A stretch of 41,499 bases of DNA from contig JAUNVM010000009.1 of assembly GCA_030537635.1 (NCBI GenBank), forward strand, positions 19,831-61,329, written 5' to 3'. Below the pieces are notes generated by a model. It had not been told where the DNA came from and did not search any database. It saw only the letters and a program-made list of their open reading frames with translations. Numbering within the stretch: the first letter of the stretch is position 1; every line of letters starts with the position of its first letter. The translations under genes were made by a program, and so were the position numbers. The stretch is from Flaviflexus sp. (GTDB lineage: Bacteria > Actinomycetota > Actinomycetes > Actinomycetales > Actinomycetaceae). This document shows, in pieces, positions 25,780 through 34,139 of the stretch.

Positions 25780-25860
25780 AACCTAGGTTGACTCCATTAA
25801 GCGTGGTCCGGCCCCCTCACCACCGCATTTGCGTATCAGATGATGAGATGAGAGTATCAA
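25780..25860. promoter_or_regulatory. leuC / iclR intergenic operator candidates
   Basis: AACCTAGGTT (25780-25789) is a perfect 10-bp palindrome inside the leuC leader. Two GTATCA direct repeats, about two helical turns apart (25832 and 25854), flank a TGATGAGATGAGA stretch directly before the regulator's start. These are the best places for binding of the IclR-type protein, but the exact operator cannot be fixed by eye. Confidence 0.45.
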
Positions 25861-25863
25861 TCT

Positions 25864-26592
25864 ATGGACACTGCAAAAGGATCAGGCGTTGGTGTGCTTG
25901 ACAAGGCGGCATCGGTTCTCGCCGCTCTTGAATCCGGTCCCCAGACGCTCGCTCAGCTGGTTGCCGCTACCAAGCTAGCCCGGCCCACCGCCCACCGTCT
26001 CGCTGTTGCACTGGAGTATCACCGCTTCGTCACCCGGGACATGCAGGGGCGGTTCATTCTCGGCCCACGCATGGAGGAGCTGGCTTCAGCCGCCGGTGGG
26101 GATCCCCTCATCGCCGCCGCCAAGCCCATTCTCGTGGCGCTGCGGGACCACACCGGGGAGTCCGCCCAGCTCTACCGCCGCCAGGGCGAGGTACGAATCT
26201 GCGTGGCTGCCGCCGAGCGCAATCTGGGCGGCCTGCGCGACTCCATTCCGGTGGGCGCCGCCCTGTCCATGCTCGCCGGATCGGCAGCCCAGATTCTGCT
26301 GGCTTGGGAGGAGCCCGACCGCCTCCACCGGGGCCTGCACGGCGCCAACTTCACGGCGACAACCCTGTCGGCTGTCCGCCGGCGCCGCTGGGCCCAGTCC
26401 GTGGCCGAGCGCGAGCCGGGCGTCGCCTCGATTTCCGCCCCGGTGTGGGGCCCGAGCGGACGCGTGGTTGCCGCCGTCTCCATCTCCGGGCCCATCGATC
26501 GCATGGGCCGCCAGCCCGGTCGCCAGCATTCCCAGGCCGTGGTCGCGGCCGCCAATCGCCTCACTGAGGTTCTCGGCCGCACCGAGCTCTAA
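25864..26592 (+). CDS. IclR-family regulator of leuCD (LtbR/NdgR-like)
   Basis: This 242-residue protein has an N-terminal winged helix (TLAQLVAATKLARPTAHRLAVALEYHRFV, about 24-58) and a C-terminal ligand-binding domain (PILVALRDHTGESAQLYRR, ERNLGGLRDSIPVGAALSMLAGSAAQILLAW, GVASISAPVWGPSGRVVAAVSISGP). Position, divergent from leuC, is that of the actinobacterial LtbR/NdgR/Rv2989 group that controls leucine and other amino-acid genes. The ATG has GAGTAT 6 bases upstream and only a weak GAGAG, so it may be leaderless. A very strong terminator follows. Confidence 0.88.
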   Translation: MDTAKGSGVGVLDKAASVLAALESGPQTLAQLVAATKLARPTAHRLAVALEYHRFVTRDMQGRFILGPRMEELASAAGGDPLIAAAKPILVALRDHTGESAQLYRRQGEVRICVAAAERNLGGLRDSIPVGAALSMLAGSAAQILLAWEEPDRLHRGLHGANFTATTLSAVRRRRWAQSVAEREPGVASISAPVWGPSGRVVAAVSISGPIDRMGRQPGRQHSQAVVAAANRLTEVLGRTEL

Positions 26593-26602
26593 GTGACCAC
26601 CA

Positions 26603-26640
26603 GAGGCGGGAAGGATGATCTCCTTCCCGCCTCGTTCTTT
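26603..26640 (+). terminator. iclR terminator
   Basis: A perfect 13-bp stem (GAGGCGGGAAGGA) with a 5-base loop starts 10 bases after the stop and is followed by a T-rich tract. Confidence 0.92.
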
Positions 26641-26663
26641 GTTGTTCTTTGTCGTTCTTTATC
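26634..26663 (+). repeat. Three 10-bp tandem repeats
   Basis: GTTCTTTGTT, GTTCTTTGTC and GTTCTTTATC follow each other directly after the iclR terminator stem. They extend its T-rich tail and are unusually AT-rich for this DNA. Confidence 0.7.
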
Positions 26664-26781
26664 CTCCGCCGCGCCAATGCCACGCCAATGCTCCGGGCTC
26701 TTCGATCACCGCGCCATTGCCGAAGGCAGTGCCGCCGGCGTCGTACCGGCATTTCCCGGCTGCAGTTTTCTTAGCCCGGGC

Positions 26782-27900
26782 CTAGCGCTGGGCGTCGATG
26801 GCGGCTCGATAGTAGGCAAGGGTGGCGGGCAGGACCTCGCTCCAGTCCTGGCTCGGGAGCGTGGTGGCATTGTGCCGTGACATGGCTTCGCGCAGTTCAT
26901 CGTCGCTCAGCATAATTTCCAGGGCGGTCTGCAGATCAGCATCGCCCTCCCCCACGAGTGAGCCGACACCGGGCTCGCAGAAGTCATCCACGCCGGTGTG
27001 GGCCGGGGCGACCACCGGCAGCCCGCAGGTGCGCCCCTCGAGGGTGGCAATGCCGAAGGAATCCATGAGCGAGGTGGAGAAGTAGATGTCGGCGTCGGCG
27101 TAGGCCGCGGCGAGGCCCGCCCGGTCCACCCGGCCGGCCAGGTGAACCCAGGGGGCATCCAGGCGCTCAATGAGGCGCTCGAGGGCCGGACGTTCGGGTC
27201 CCTCGCCGAAGATGGTGAGCTCGCAATCGACGCCGGTGGCGGCCTGGGCGGCCACGGCGAGCTCAATGAGGGCGGCATTGCGCTTGCGTCGAGCCAGGCG
27301 TCGGGAGGAAACGATGCGCAGGGGTCCGGGACGCCGAGGGGTGGCGAGCCGCTGGGCAGCCACCTGGCGCCAGTCATCGAGCTCGATTCCGTTGTAGAGC
27401 ACGCCCACCTTTGCCGAGTCCCCCATGACCCCCTGGATCTGGCGCGCCATCATCTCCGAGACGGTGGTGTGGATAAGGCCGCGCCGGCCGGTGAACTGCC
27501 GGTAGCGCAGCAGGCGGAAGAGCCACTGCCAGTGCCAGAGCATGCAGTGCCAGGTGACAACCGCAGGAAGGCGATGAGCGGCGGCAATGAGGGCGGCGTG
27601 ATCGGCAAAGGGCGAAATGACGCCGGTGTGAATGTGAGTGACGTCCGCGCCCCGCATGATTACCTCGAGGCCGGGCCCGGCGAGGGGGTTGACGGGAACG
27701 CCGCGCGCCGGCGGGAAGTCGAGGCGCACGACCTTGACACTCTCGTCGATCTCTCGATCCGCTCCATCCGCAGCGGGGGTTGCGGTGGCGAGAATCACCT
27801 CGTGCCCTTCGCCGGCCAGTTTGATCGCCAGGTCGCGGACCTGGGACTCGATACCGCCGAGTCTGGGGGTGTAACAATCGGAGATAAGGGCGATGCGCAT
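26782..27900 (-). CDS. GT4-family glycosyltransferase
   Basis: This 372-residue enzyme is a GT-B fold glycosyltransferase of family GT4, the group including PimA/PimB mannosyltransferases. Features are the N-terminal ISDCYTPRLGGIESQVRDLAIKL, the VTWHCMLWHW region, NGIELDDW, LRIVSSRRLARRKRN, LTIFGEGPERPALE, and the nucleotide-sugar-binding STSLMDSFGIATLEGRTCGLPVVAP (E-x7-E-like). It is likely cytoplasmic and membrane-peripheral, using a nucleotide- or GDP-sugar; donor and acceptor are unknown. GACACT lies 6 bases before the ATG without a ribosome binding site, again suggesting leaderless expression. It stands alone between iclR and the tRNA cluster. Confidence 0.85.
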   Translation of the reverse strand: MRIALISDCYTPRLGGIESQVRDLAIKLAGEGHEVILATATPAADGADREIDESVKVVRLDFPPARGVPVNPLAGPGLEVIMRGADVTHIHTGVISPFADHAALIAAAHRLPAVVTWHCMLWHWQWLFRLLRYRQFTGRRGLIHTTVSEMMARQIQGVMGDSAKVGVLYNGIELDDWRQVAAQRLATPRRPGPLRIVSSRRLARRKRNAALIELAVAAQAATGVDCELTIFGEGPERPALERLIERLDAPWVHLAGRVDRAGLAAAYADADIYFSTSLMDSFGIATLEGRTCGLPVVAPAHTGVDDFCEPGVGSLVGEGDADLQTALEIMLSDDELREAMSRHNATTLPSQDWSEVLPATLAYYRAAIDAQR

Positions 27901-28031
27901 GGGGCCAGTGTCTCATGACTCACCGGACTGAAGATCCCCCGGCACGCCCACGCCGGGGCGGGCTGATTGCTGATGCGGCCGCGGGGACGGGCTCGCCCGG
28001 CAGGCGATGGGAAGAACGCTGATATGCGAAA

Positions 28032-28054
28032 CGGGGCGTCGCATTGACGCCCCG
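28032..28054 (-). terminator. Terminator of the gltX-tRNA cluster
   Basis: A perfect 9-bp stem (CGGGGCGTC) with a 5-base loop ends in TTTCG on the minus strand, 6 bases after the 3' end of the last tRNA-Glu. Confidence 0.85.
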
Positions 28055-28060
28055 CGCTGG

Positions 28061-28133
28061 TACCCCCAACCGGATTTGAACCGGTGTTACCGCCGTGAGA
28101 GGGCGGTGTCCTGGGCCGCTAGACGATGGGGGC
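28061..28133 (-). tRNA. tRNA-Glu (CUC), copy 2
   Basis: The 73-base sequence folds as a cloverleaf: acceptor GCCCCCA with TGGGGGT plus A73, D-arm, anticodon stem CCGCC/GGCGG with loop CTCTCAC (anticodon CTC) and T-arm ACCGGTTCAAATCCGGT. CCA is not encoded. It differs from the upstream copy by one base in the D-loop. Confidence 0.95.
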
Positions 28134-28146
28134 CTGGATCTCTCCG

Positions 28147-28219
28147 TACCCCCAACCGGATTTGAACCGGTGTTACCGCCGTGAGAGGGCGGTGTCCTAG
28201 GCCGCTAGACGATGGGGGC
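28147..28219 (-). tRNA. tRNA-Glu (CUC), copy 1
   Basis: Same 73-base cloverleaf and CTC anticodon as its neighbour, 13 bases upstream of it on the minus strand. The one difference is T for C in the D-loop. Confidence 0.95.
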
Positions 28220-28237
28220 CTACAGCTGTTCAGCTGG

Positions 28238-28309
28238 CTGGGGTACCAGGACTCGAACCTAGACTAAATGAACCAGAATCACTCGTGCTGCCAATTACAC
28301 CATACCCCA
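28238..28309 (-). tRNA. tRNA-Gln (CUG)
   Basis: The 72-base cloverleaf has acceptor TGGGGTA/TACCCCA with G73, anticodon stem AGTGA/TCATT with loop TTCTGGT (anticodon CTG) and T-arm CTAGGTTCGAGTCCTGG. It precedes the two tRNA-Glu genes. In bacteria without GlnRS such tRNA is charged by GluRS and then amidated. Confidence 0.95.
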
Positions 28310-28342
28310 TGGTGTCGATCCCGGAGGATCGCGCAGAAATTA

Positions 28343-28371
28343 ACTGTACCGGCACCCCGGCCAGCTTTCAA
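28343..28371 (-). promoter_or_regulatory. Promoter of the tRNA cluster
   Basis: TTGAAA (28366-28371) and TACAGT (28343-28348) are exactly 17 bases apart on the minus strand, about 34 bases before the tRNA-Gln 5' end. It would allow tRNA expression independent of gltX. Confidence 0.75.
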
Positions 28372-28439
28372 AATGACGCGGGGTGAAGACGATCACCCGC
28401 ACGGGGCCGGCCTCACGAACCGACCCCGCCGGGACCGTA

Positions 28440-29918
28440 TTAGAGCCGGTCAGCGAGCCTGCGCAGGCGCTTGGCGGACTCCTCGGGGCCGAGAATGGCC
28501 ATTGAATCGAAGACCGGCAGGGAAACGTTGGTGCCGGTCATAGCGATGAAAAGTGGGGCGAACGCCACACGCGGCTTGAGGCCCATCTCGTCGATGATTT
28601 TCCGGTCGCACGGCTCCTTGAGGGTTGCCGCATCCGCCCCGGCCGGAGCTTCGGAAATGATGTCGGCGACGGCCGTGAGCACCTCGGGGGCCGACTCGCG
28701 CAGCTTGCCGAGCGGCTTGTCCTCGTAGGTGAGATCCTCGGCCTCGATGAAGAGGAAGCCCATCATCTTCTCCGCATCAGACAGCACCTGCAGGCGGGTC
28801 TGGGCGAGCGGGGCGGCGGCGTTGAGGATCTTTCGTTCCCGGTCGGTGAGCTCGTCGTAGCTGTCGGCTGAGAGGGTGGAGATGAAGGGGACGACGCGGC
28901 GAGCCAAGTCTGCCGGGTCGAGCAGGCGGATGTGCTCGGCATTGATGGCGCGGCACTTCTTTTCGTCGAAGCGGGCCGGGTTGGGATTGACGTCGTGAAT
29001 GTCGAAGGCCTCCACCATTTCCGACATGGTGAACACGTCCCGGTCCGGGGCGATCGACCAGCCGAGCAGGGCGAGGTAGTTCGTCAGGCCCTCGGCGATC
29101 ATGCCGGTCTTGCGGTGCAAGAAAAGATCCGACTTGGGGTCGCGCTTGGAGAGCTTCTTGTTCCCCTCCCCCATGACATACGGCAGGTGGCCAAAGACGG
29201 GCACCCGGTCGGCCACCCCGATGTCCATGAGGGCGCGGTACAACACGATCTGGCGCGGGGTCGAGGACAGCAGGTCCTCCCCACGCAGCACGTGGGTGAT
29301 CCTCATGAGGGCATCATCCACCGGATTGGTCAGCGTGTAGAGCGGCTCGCCATTGCCCCGGACGATGACGTAGTCGGGAATGGAGCCGGCCGAGAAGGTG
29401 ATATCGCCGCGCACCGCATCGGTGAACGTGATGTCCTCATCCGGCATCCTCATCCGCAGCACCGGTGTGCGTCCCTCGGCGCGGAAAGCCGCCTTCTGCT
29501 CCTCGGTGAGATGACGGTCGTATCCGTCGTAGCCGAGCTTGGGGTCCTCACCGCGAGCGCGGTGACGTTCCTCGACCTCTTCGGGGGTGGAGAAGGACTC
29601 GTAGGCGTGTCCGGACTCGAGCAGCTTGGCGGCAACATCGGCGTAGATGTCCATCCGCTCAGACTGCCGGTAGGGCCCGTCGGGGCCGCCGACCTCGACG
29701 CCCTCATCCCAGTCCATGCCGAGCCACTTCATGGCGTCGAGTAGCTGCTCGTAGGATTCCTGGGAGTCTCGCTTGGCGTCGGTGTCTTCAATTCGGAAGA
29801 CGAAGGTGCCGCCAACGTGACGGGCGTAGGCCCAGTTGAACAGGCAGGTGCGGATGAGGCCGACGTGGGGCGTGCCGGTCGGCGAGGGACAGAATCGAAC
29901 GCGAACATCTTCAGTCAT
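28440..29918 (-). CDS. gltX: Glutamyl-tRNA synthetase
   Basis: GluRS charges tRNA-Glu and, in organisms lacking GlnRS, also tRNA-Gln. The 492-residue class I enzyme has the HIGH-like HVGL at 18-21 within [20 protein letters not shown], the [13 protein letters not shown] region and the KMSKS-like KLSKR at 255-259, followed by the alpha-helical anticodon-binding half. The ATG at 29918 gives the usual N-terminus; in-frame upstream codons extend into the divergent gene. TAGGCT lies 7 bases before it. The tRNA-Gln and tRNA-Glu genes follow directly. Confidence 0.95.
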   Translation of the reverse strand: MTEDVRVRFCPSPTGTPHVGLIRTCLFNWAYARHVGGTFVFRIEDTDAKRDSQESYEQLLDAMKWLGMDWDEGVEVGGPDGPYRQSERMDIYADVAAKLLESGHAYESFSTPEEVEERHRARGEDPKLGYDGYDRHLTEEQKAAFRAEGRTPVLRMRMPDEDITFTDAVRGDITFSAGSIPDYVIVRGNGEPLYTLTNPVDDALMRITHVLRGEDLLSSTPRQIVLYRALMDIGVADRVPVFGHLPYVMGEGNKKLSKRDPKSDLFLHRKTGMIAEGLTNYLALLGWSIAPDRDVFTMSEMVEAFDIHDVNPNPARFDEKKCRAINAEHIRLLDPADLARRVVPFISTLSADSYDELTDRERKILNAAAPLAQTRLQVLSDAEKMMGFLFIEAEDLTYEDKPLGKLRESAPEVLTAVADIISEAPAGADAATLKEPCDRKIIDEMGLKPRVAFAPLFIAMTGTNVSLPVFDSMAILGPEESAKRLRRLADRL

Positions 29919-29925
29919 GTCTTCC

Positions 29926-29975
29926 AGCCTACCGCCCGCCACGGTTCCACATTTTCCCCTCCGGGCGTTTAGGGT
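29926..29975. promoter_or_regulatory. Divergent gltX / malY-like promoters
   Basis: TAGGCT (minus, 29926-29931) and TAGGGT (plus, 29970-29975) each lie 7 bases before their start codons, which are 64 bases apart. Neither -35 is convincing. Confidence 0.5.
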
Positions 29976-29982
29976 GGATGCT

Positions 29983-31116
29983 ATGTGGGAGAAAATCAGC
30001 ATTGACTCGCTTCGCGAGGCCGGTTCCGTGAAGTGGTCCACGTTTCCGCAGACTATTGGCATGTTCATCGCCGAGATGGACTTGGGTATTCCCCCGGTGG
30101 TCTCGGAGGTGATTTCCGGCCAGCTTGGCCGTGGCGCCCTCGGATATCTTCCGGCACCCGTCGCCGAGGCGGCCAAGGAGGCGACCGCCCACCTCATGGC
30201 GAGCCAGTTCTCGTGGGAGGTTCCGGCAAGCCGCGTCCATCTTGTGCCCGATGTGCTGTCGGCCCTACGCCAGACGATTGCGCATCTGTCCACCGGCCCG
30301 GTGGTGGTGCCCACCCCGGCCTACATGCCGTTCCTCGAGGTGCCTCTCCAGTGCGGGGCCGAGATCCGCGAGGTTCCCTCACTGGTGCGCGAGGGCCGCT
30401 ATGAGCTGGATATGGCGGGGATTGATGCGGCGCTCGCCGATGGCGGGCTGCTCCTGTTGTGTAATCCGTGGAATCCGGTGGGCAGGGTTCTTGAGCGCGA
30501 TGAGCTGGCGGCGGTCGAGGAGATCGTCACCCGGCGCGGCGCGAAGGTATTTGCCGATGAAATCCACTGCCCGCTCGTCCTGGATGGCACCCACATTCCC
30601 TACGCCTCGCTGTCTGCGGCCACGGCCGAGCACACGGTGACCGCCCTGGCTGCCTCGAAGGGCTGGAACATTCCGGGGCTTAAGTGCGCTCAGATGATTC
30701 TTGGCCCCGCCGACACGGAGGCGTTTGCGCCGTGGGCGAAGCCGGCTGCCGATCCCGTTGGCATCCTCGGCCCGCTGGCCGCCGCCGCGGTTTATCGCGA
30801 TGATCGCGGTTGGCGGGACAAGGTGCTCATGGTCCTGCGGGCTGATCGCGACATCACCACCGAGCGCCTGGCCGGTATTGAGCTGTTGGCGGGAACCCGT
30901 CCCGAGGGCACCTATATTTCTTGGATTGATGCATCCGCCCTGGCTAAGCGGGTGGGTAATCCTGCCGAGTACCTGCGTGCCCACGGGGTGGCACTCACCG
31001 ATGGGTCACTTTCGGGGCGCGGCTATGAGAATCACCTCCGCCTCGTCTTCGCTTCCACCCCCGATATTCTCCACGAGGCCTTCGACCGGATTCAGGACGC
31101 GTGCGCGAAGGCCTAG
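29983..31116 (+). CDS. MalY/PatB-like cystathionine beta-lyase or aminotransferase
   Basis: This 377-residue PLP enzyme is a fold-type I aminotransferase of the MalY/PatB branch, which splits C-S bonds of cystathionine or cysteine conjugates. The N-terminus [22 protein letters not shown] is diagnostic of the branch, followed by [24 protein letters not shown] and the PLP lysine Lys226 in [14 protein letters not shown]; the C-terminal ENHLRLVFA holds the carboxylate-binding Arg. The true substrate is open: methionine synthesis or sulfur salvage are the likely roles. The ATG has TAGGGT 7 bases upstream and a possible GGTGG site. Confidence 0.87.
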   Translation: MWEKISIDSLREAGSVKWSTFPQTIGMFIAEMDLGIPPVVSEVISGQLGRGALGYLPAPVAEAAKEATAHLMASQFSWEVPASRVHLVPDVLSALRQTIAHLSTGPVVVPTPAYMPFLEVPLQCGAEIREVPSLVREGRYELDMAGIDAALADGGLLLLCNPWNPVGRVLERDELAAVEEIVTRRGAKVFADEIHCPLVLDGTHIPYASLSAATAEHTVTALAASKGWNIPGLKCAQMILGPADTEAFAPWAKPAADPVGILGPLAAAAVYRDDRGWRDKVLMVLRADRDITTERLAGIELLAGTRPEGTYISWIDASALAKRVGNPAEYLRAHGVALTDGSLSGRGYENHLRLVFASTPDILHEAFDRIQDACAKA

Positions 31117-31186
31117 GACCGGGCTGGACGTCTTCCTCACATCTCGGGCGGTCGACATTGAGGCCCGGGACGGGAACAATAGCCCT

Positions 31187-31600
31187 ATGAGTTTTAGCTA
31201 TTTTGATGATGATCGCATCATCAACCCCTCGGCCCCGTCAATGAGTCCGGACGATGAAAAGACGTGGGCCATTCTCGCCCACCTGTCCGCTCCGATCGGG
31301 CTTCTGGTCTCGGTCGGCTGGCTGCCCTTCCTTGGGCCCCTCCTCATCTGGTTCATCTTCAAGAATCGCTCGCAGATGGTGCGCAAGTGCGCGGCGGCCT
31401 CGTTCAACTTCAATCTCATGTGTTCGATCGGCATAGCGATCGGGTGGTTCTTCTTCTTCACCCTCATCCTCATTCCCGTCGCCATCCTCTTCTGGCTCTT
31501 CTTCGGCCTCGGCTCCATCATCTTCTCGATTCGCGCCGCGTTCGTCGCCTCCCGGCATCGGGTCTACCGCTACCCGCTCAGCCTGCCGATTCTGCACTAG
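31187..31600 (+). CDS. DUF4870 membrane protein
   Basis: This 137-residue protein has an N-terminal hydrophilic part ending in SPDDEKTWAILAHLSAPIG, then three to four hydrophobic segments with the WLPFLGPLLIWFIFKNRSQMVRKCAAASFNFNL signature spread over positions 45-80. That is the DUF4870 (Tic20-like) family; function is unknown. AACAAT stands 6 bases before the ATG and there is no ribosome binding site. It follows the malY-like gene by 70 bases and has its own terminator. Confidence 0.85.
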   Translation: MSFSYFDDDRIINPSAPSMSPDDEKTWAILAHLSAPIGLLVSVGWLPFLGPLLIWFIFKNRSQMVRKCAAASFNFNLMCSIGIAIGWFFFFTLILIPVAILFWLFFGLGSIIFSIRAAFVASRHRVYRYPLSLPILH

Positions 31601-31607
31601 AGCACAG

Positions 31608-31636
31608 CGCCGAGGAGTCCTCGGCGTTACTCTTTT
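31608..31636 (+). terminator. Terminator after the DUF4870 gene
   Basis: Stem CGCCGAG/CTCGGCG with a 5-base loop, 8 bases after the stop, followed by TTACTCTTTTC. Confidence 0.8.
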
Positions 31637-31763
31637 CTACGCGGTTGGCGGACTCTGAGCTGCACGGCCGCCGGGATATCCGCTGCGGCCGGCGGGGCGG
31701 GCTGTGCCTGCGGCGCCTTCTTTCGCCCGCTTGTCGAGCGTTTTCTCCGCGCCTGGGCGCCAC

Positions 31764-33230
31764 CTAGTGGGCGGCTTCTCGGGGGTGGGAGCGGGCCCAG
31801 TCGCGCAGTGAGCCGATGAGGGACAGGAGAAGGAAGGCGACGTTGACGAGGCAGGCGGCCACCGCTCCCCACGTCCATCCCGCCATCGCACCCACCGAGA
31901 AGAGCACTCCGGTGACAACGGCAACACCGACCGCGGTCCCCAGGCGCTCGGCCGTGGATTTGACGCCGCCGGCCGCTCCCCCATCCTCCGGCGGAACATC
32001 GGCGAGGGCGAGGGTCTGGTTGGCCGCCCCAAAAGCGCCCTGACCGGCTCCCATGAGGCCGAGGGTGGCGAGCAGCCACCAGAAACTCAGTCCCCAGTGC
32101 TCCACCCCGTAGATGACGAGTGCGGAGGCGGCGACGCCCAGAAGGGCGGCAATGACGGAGATGACAACGATGAGGGGGCCGGTGCGCAGCACCCGCTTGG
32201 CCACGTATCCGGCGCAGATGGCGGAGGCCAGAGCATTGGGTAGGCCGATCAGTCCGGCGATCATGGCGGACGTGCCGAGCCCGCTTTGTAGGAAGATCGC
32301 CATGGTGACAAAGACCGAGGGAGCGCCGAGGAAGAAGAGGCCGGAGATCGCGGTGCCGTAGGCGAAGGAGGGCAGGGAGAACAGCTCGAGGCGGATGAGT
32401 GGGGAGCGCCCGGACGAGGCATATCTGCGCTCCCACACCACCCAGGTCCAGGCCAGAAGCGCCGACAGCGGGAGGGCAATCCACCGGGCTGACGATCCCT
32501 TTGTCATGAATGGCCACATGAAGCTTGCCACCGACGCGGAAAGCACGATCGCCCCGAGCGGATCGAGATCAATCTTCTCCGTCGGCGAGCCCACCGTGCG
32601 GCGGCTGCGCCACAGCTCTCGCTCCCGCTGGAAAGGCAGCCAGGTAAGAGACAGGGCGATGGCGAGCAGGCCGAGCGGCACGTTGACCAAGAAGGAGGCC
32701 CGCCACCCCAACTGCGGACCGAGCCAGGTGATCACCGTGCCGGACAGCACCGGACCGAAGGCGACCGACAGGGAGATCACCATGCCGAACAGGGCGAAGG
32801 CCCGGGCCCGGGCAAGTCCGGAGAAGTACTGCTGGACCATGCCGAGCGACTGGGGGTTCATGAAGCCGGCACCTAAGCCGGCCAGCGCGCGGGCAATATT
32901 GAGACTGGTGGGATTGGTGGCCAGGCCGCACCACAGGGAGGCGGCGGTGAAGATGACGACGCCGGCCACGTAGAAGACTCCCCGGCCCAGCACATCCCCG
33001 GCCCGGCCGGCCGGGACGAGGAAGACGCCGAAGGTCAACGCATAGCCGGCCACCACCCACTGCAGCTGGGAATCGGAGGCACCGAGGCCGGTGGCAACCG
33101 CCGGTAGGGCAACGTTGATCGCGGAGACGGCGATAAGGGCCATCGCCAACGGTAAGAGGAGAACAATGAGGATCCGGCGACGGCTATAGACCCGGCTTGT
33201 TCCGGGCACCCGGATCTCGTCGGGGCTCAC
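31764..33230 (-). CDS. MFS drug-exporter-like permease, 14-helix type
   Basis: This 488-residue inner-membrane protein is an MFS transporter of the DHA2 type, with about 14 hydrophobic helices. The motif A-like loop AGRAGDVLGRGVFYVAGV lies between helices 2 and 3, and motif C-like GPVLSGTVITWLGPQLGWRASFLVNVPLG follows helix 4-5. Such proteins export toxic compounds or metabolites by proton exchange; the substrate is unknown. The GTG start overlaps the FAH-hydrolase stop by 4 bases (GTGA), so the two are co-expressed, which could mean that the hydrolase acts on a compound handled by the exporter, though this is inference. Confidence 0.87.
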   Translation of the reverse strand: MSPDEIRVPGTSRVYSRRRILIVLLLPLAMALIAVSAINVALPAVATGLGASDSQLQWVVAGYALTFGVFLVPAGRAGDVLGRGVFYVAGVVIFTAASLWCGLATNPTSLNIARALAGLGAGFMNPQSLGMVQQYFSGLARARAFALFGMVISLSVAFGPVLSGTVITWLGPQLGWRASFLVNVPLGLLAIALSLTWLPFQRERELWRSRRTVGSPTEKIDLDPLGAIVLSASVASFMWPFMTKGSSARWIALPLSALLAWTWVVWERRYASSGRSPLIRLELFSLPSFAYGTAISGLFFLGAPSVFVTMAIFLQSGLGTSAMIAGLIGLPNALASAICAGYVAKRVLRTGPLIVVISVIAALLGVAASALVIYGVEHWGLSFWWLLATLGLMGAGQGAFGAANQTLALADVPPEDGGAAGGVKSTAERLGTAVGVAVVTGVLFSVGAMAGWTWGAVAACLVNVAFLLLSLIGSLRDWARSHPREAAH

Positions 33231-33979
33231 CGCCGGATCTCGTTGGACAGCACCCCGAGACCCTCAATTTCGCATTCGGCAACATCGCCCTCGCCCATCA
33301 CCATTGCCCCCGGGGTGCCGGTGAGAATGATGTCGCCCGGGAGTAGCGTGCAGATCTTCGTGATCTCGACGATGAGCTCGATCGGATTGCGCACCATGTC
33401 GGACAGCTCGCCACGCACCCGCTCCTCGCCATTGACTCGGCCGATGATGGTTCCCGAGGTGAAGTCGAGGTCCATGACCGGGCCGAGTGGGCAGGAGGTG
33501 TCAAAGGCCTTGGCCTCCACCCATCGGGTGGGTCCATCGAACTGGGCGGTGACATCATTGGCCACCGTGTAGCCGTAAATGACCTCCTCGGCGCGCTCGG
33601 CGGGCACCTGCCTGCACGGGCGGGAGATGATGATGGCCAGTTCGGGCTCGCAGGCGATCCGGGGCGCATATTCGGGCCACACAATTGGCTCATCGGGGCC
33701 GATGACGGATGTATTGGGCTTGAAGAACAACACCGGCGGGGCGGCCGCCAGGCGCTCCCGCTCGGCCGGATCGGTGGCGAAATTGGCGCCCACACCAATG
33801 ACCTTGGAGCGGGGAATCACCGGGGCGAGAAGCTTCGCCTGGGAGCGCGGCACGCGCTCTCCGGTGGTGGCCAGCCCCTGAAAGAGCGGATCGGAGGCGA
33901 GCATGACGAGATCATCGGTCTCGTCGTCGATAATTCCGTACCTGGGCCCGCCATCGCGGGACACGCGCGCAATCTGCAT
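33227..33979 (-). CDS. Fumarylacetoacetate hydrolase family protein
   Basis: This 250-residue protein has the FAH catalytic fold: an N-terminal small domain (to ~55), KVIGVGANFATD, the metal-binding acidic set in ACEPELAIIIS, the lysine and aspartate in EAKAFDTSCPLGP, VRGELSDMVRNPIELI and the C-terminal LTGTPGAMVMGEGDVAECEIEGLG. Members include hydroxyheptadienedioate isomerases, acylpyruvases and oxaloacetate tautomerases. From memory a relative (Rv2993c) neighbours gltX in mycobacteria. The ATG at 33979 has TAGAGT 7 bases upstream; longer in-frame starts would overlap the divergent ldh. It overlaps the MFS gene. Confidence 0.87.
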   Translation of the reverse strand: MQIARVSRDGGPRYGIIDDETDDLVMLASDPLFQGLATTGERVPRSQAKLLAPVIPRSKVIGVGANFATDPAERERLAAAPPVLFFKPNTSVIGPDEPIVWPEYAPRIACEPELAIIISRPCRQVPAERAEEVIYGYTVANDVTAQFDGPTRWVEAKAFDTSCPLGPVMDLDFTSGTIIGRVNGEERVRGELSDMVRNPIELIVEITKICTLLPGDIILTGTPGAMVMGEGDVAECEIEGLGVLSNEIRR

Positions 33980-34139
33980 GGCCCCCACTCTAGCAGGGCT
34001 CCTCCTCGTATCCGCCGCCGATCCGGCCCTCCGAAGGCCGCGCAGTCCCGGCGACGGAGCCCAGCGCCGATCATGAGAAATCGCGCATTTTCCAGCTGCA
34101 CCGGTGACACGGGAAGAGAACCGGCGGGAGAATTGGTCC

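Noticed and set aside
28061..28309. tRNA cluster considered as an attachment site of an integrative element
   Set aside because: No integrase, no partial tRNA repeat away from the genes, and housekeeping genes on both sides. The 73-bp duplication is a full second tRNA-Glu.
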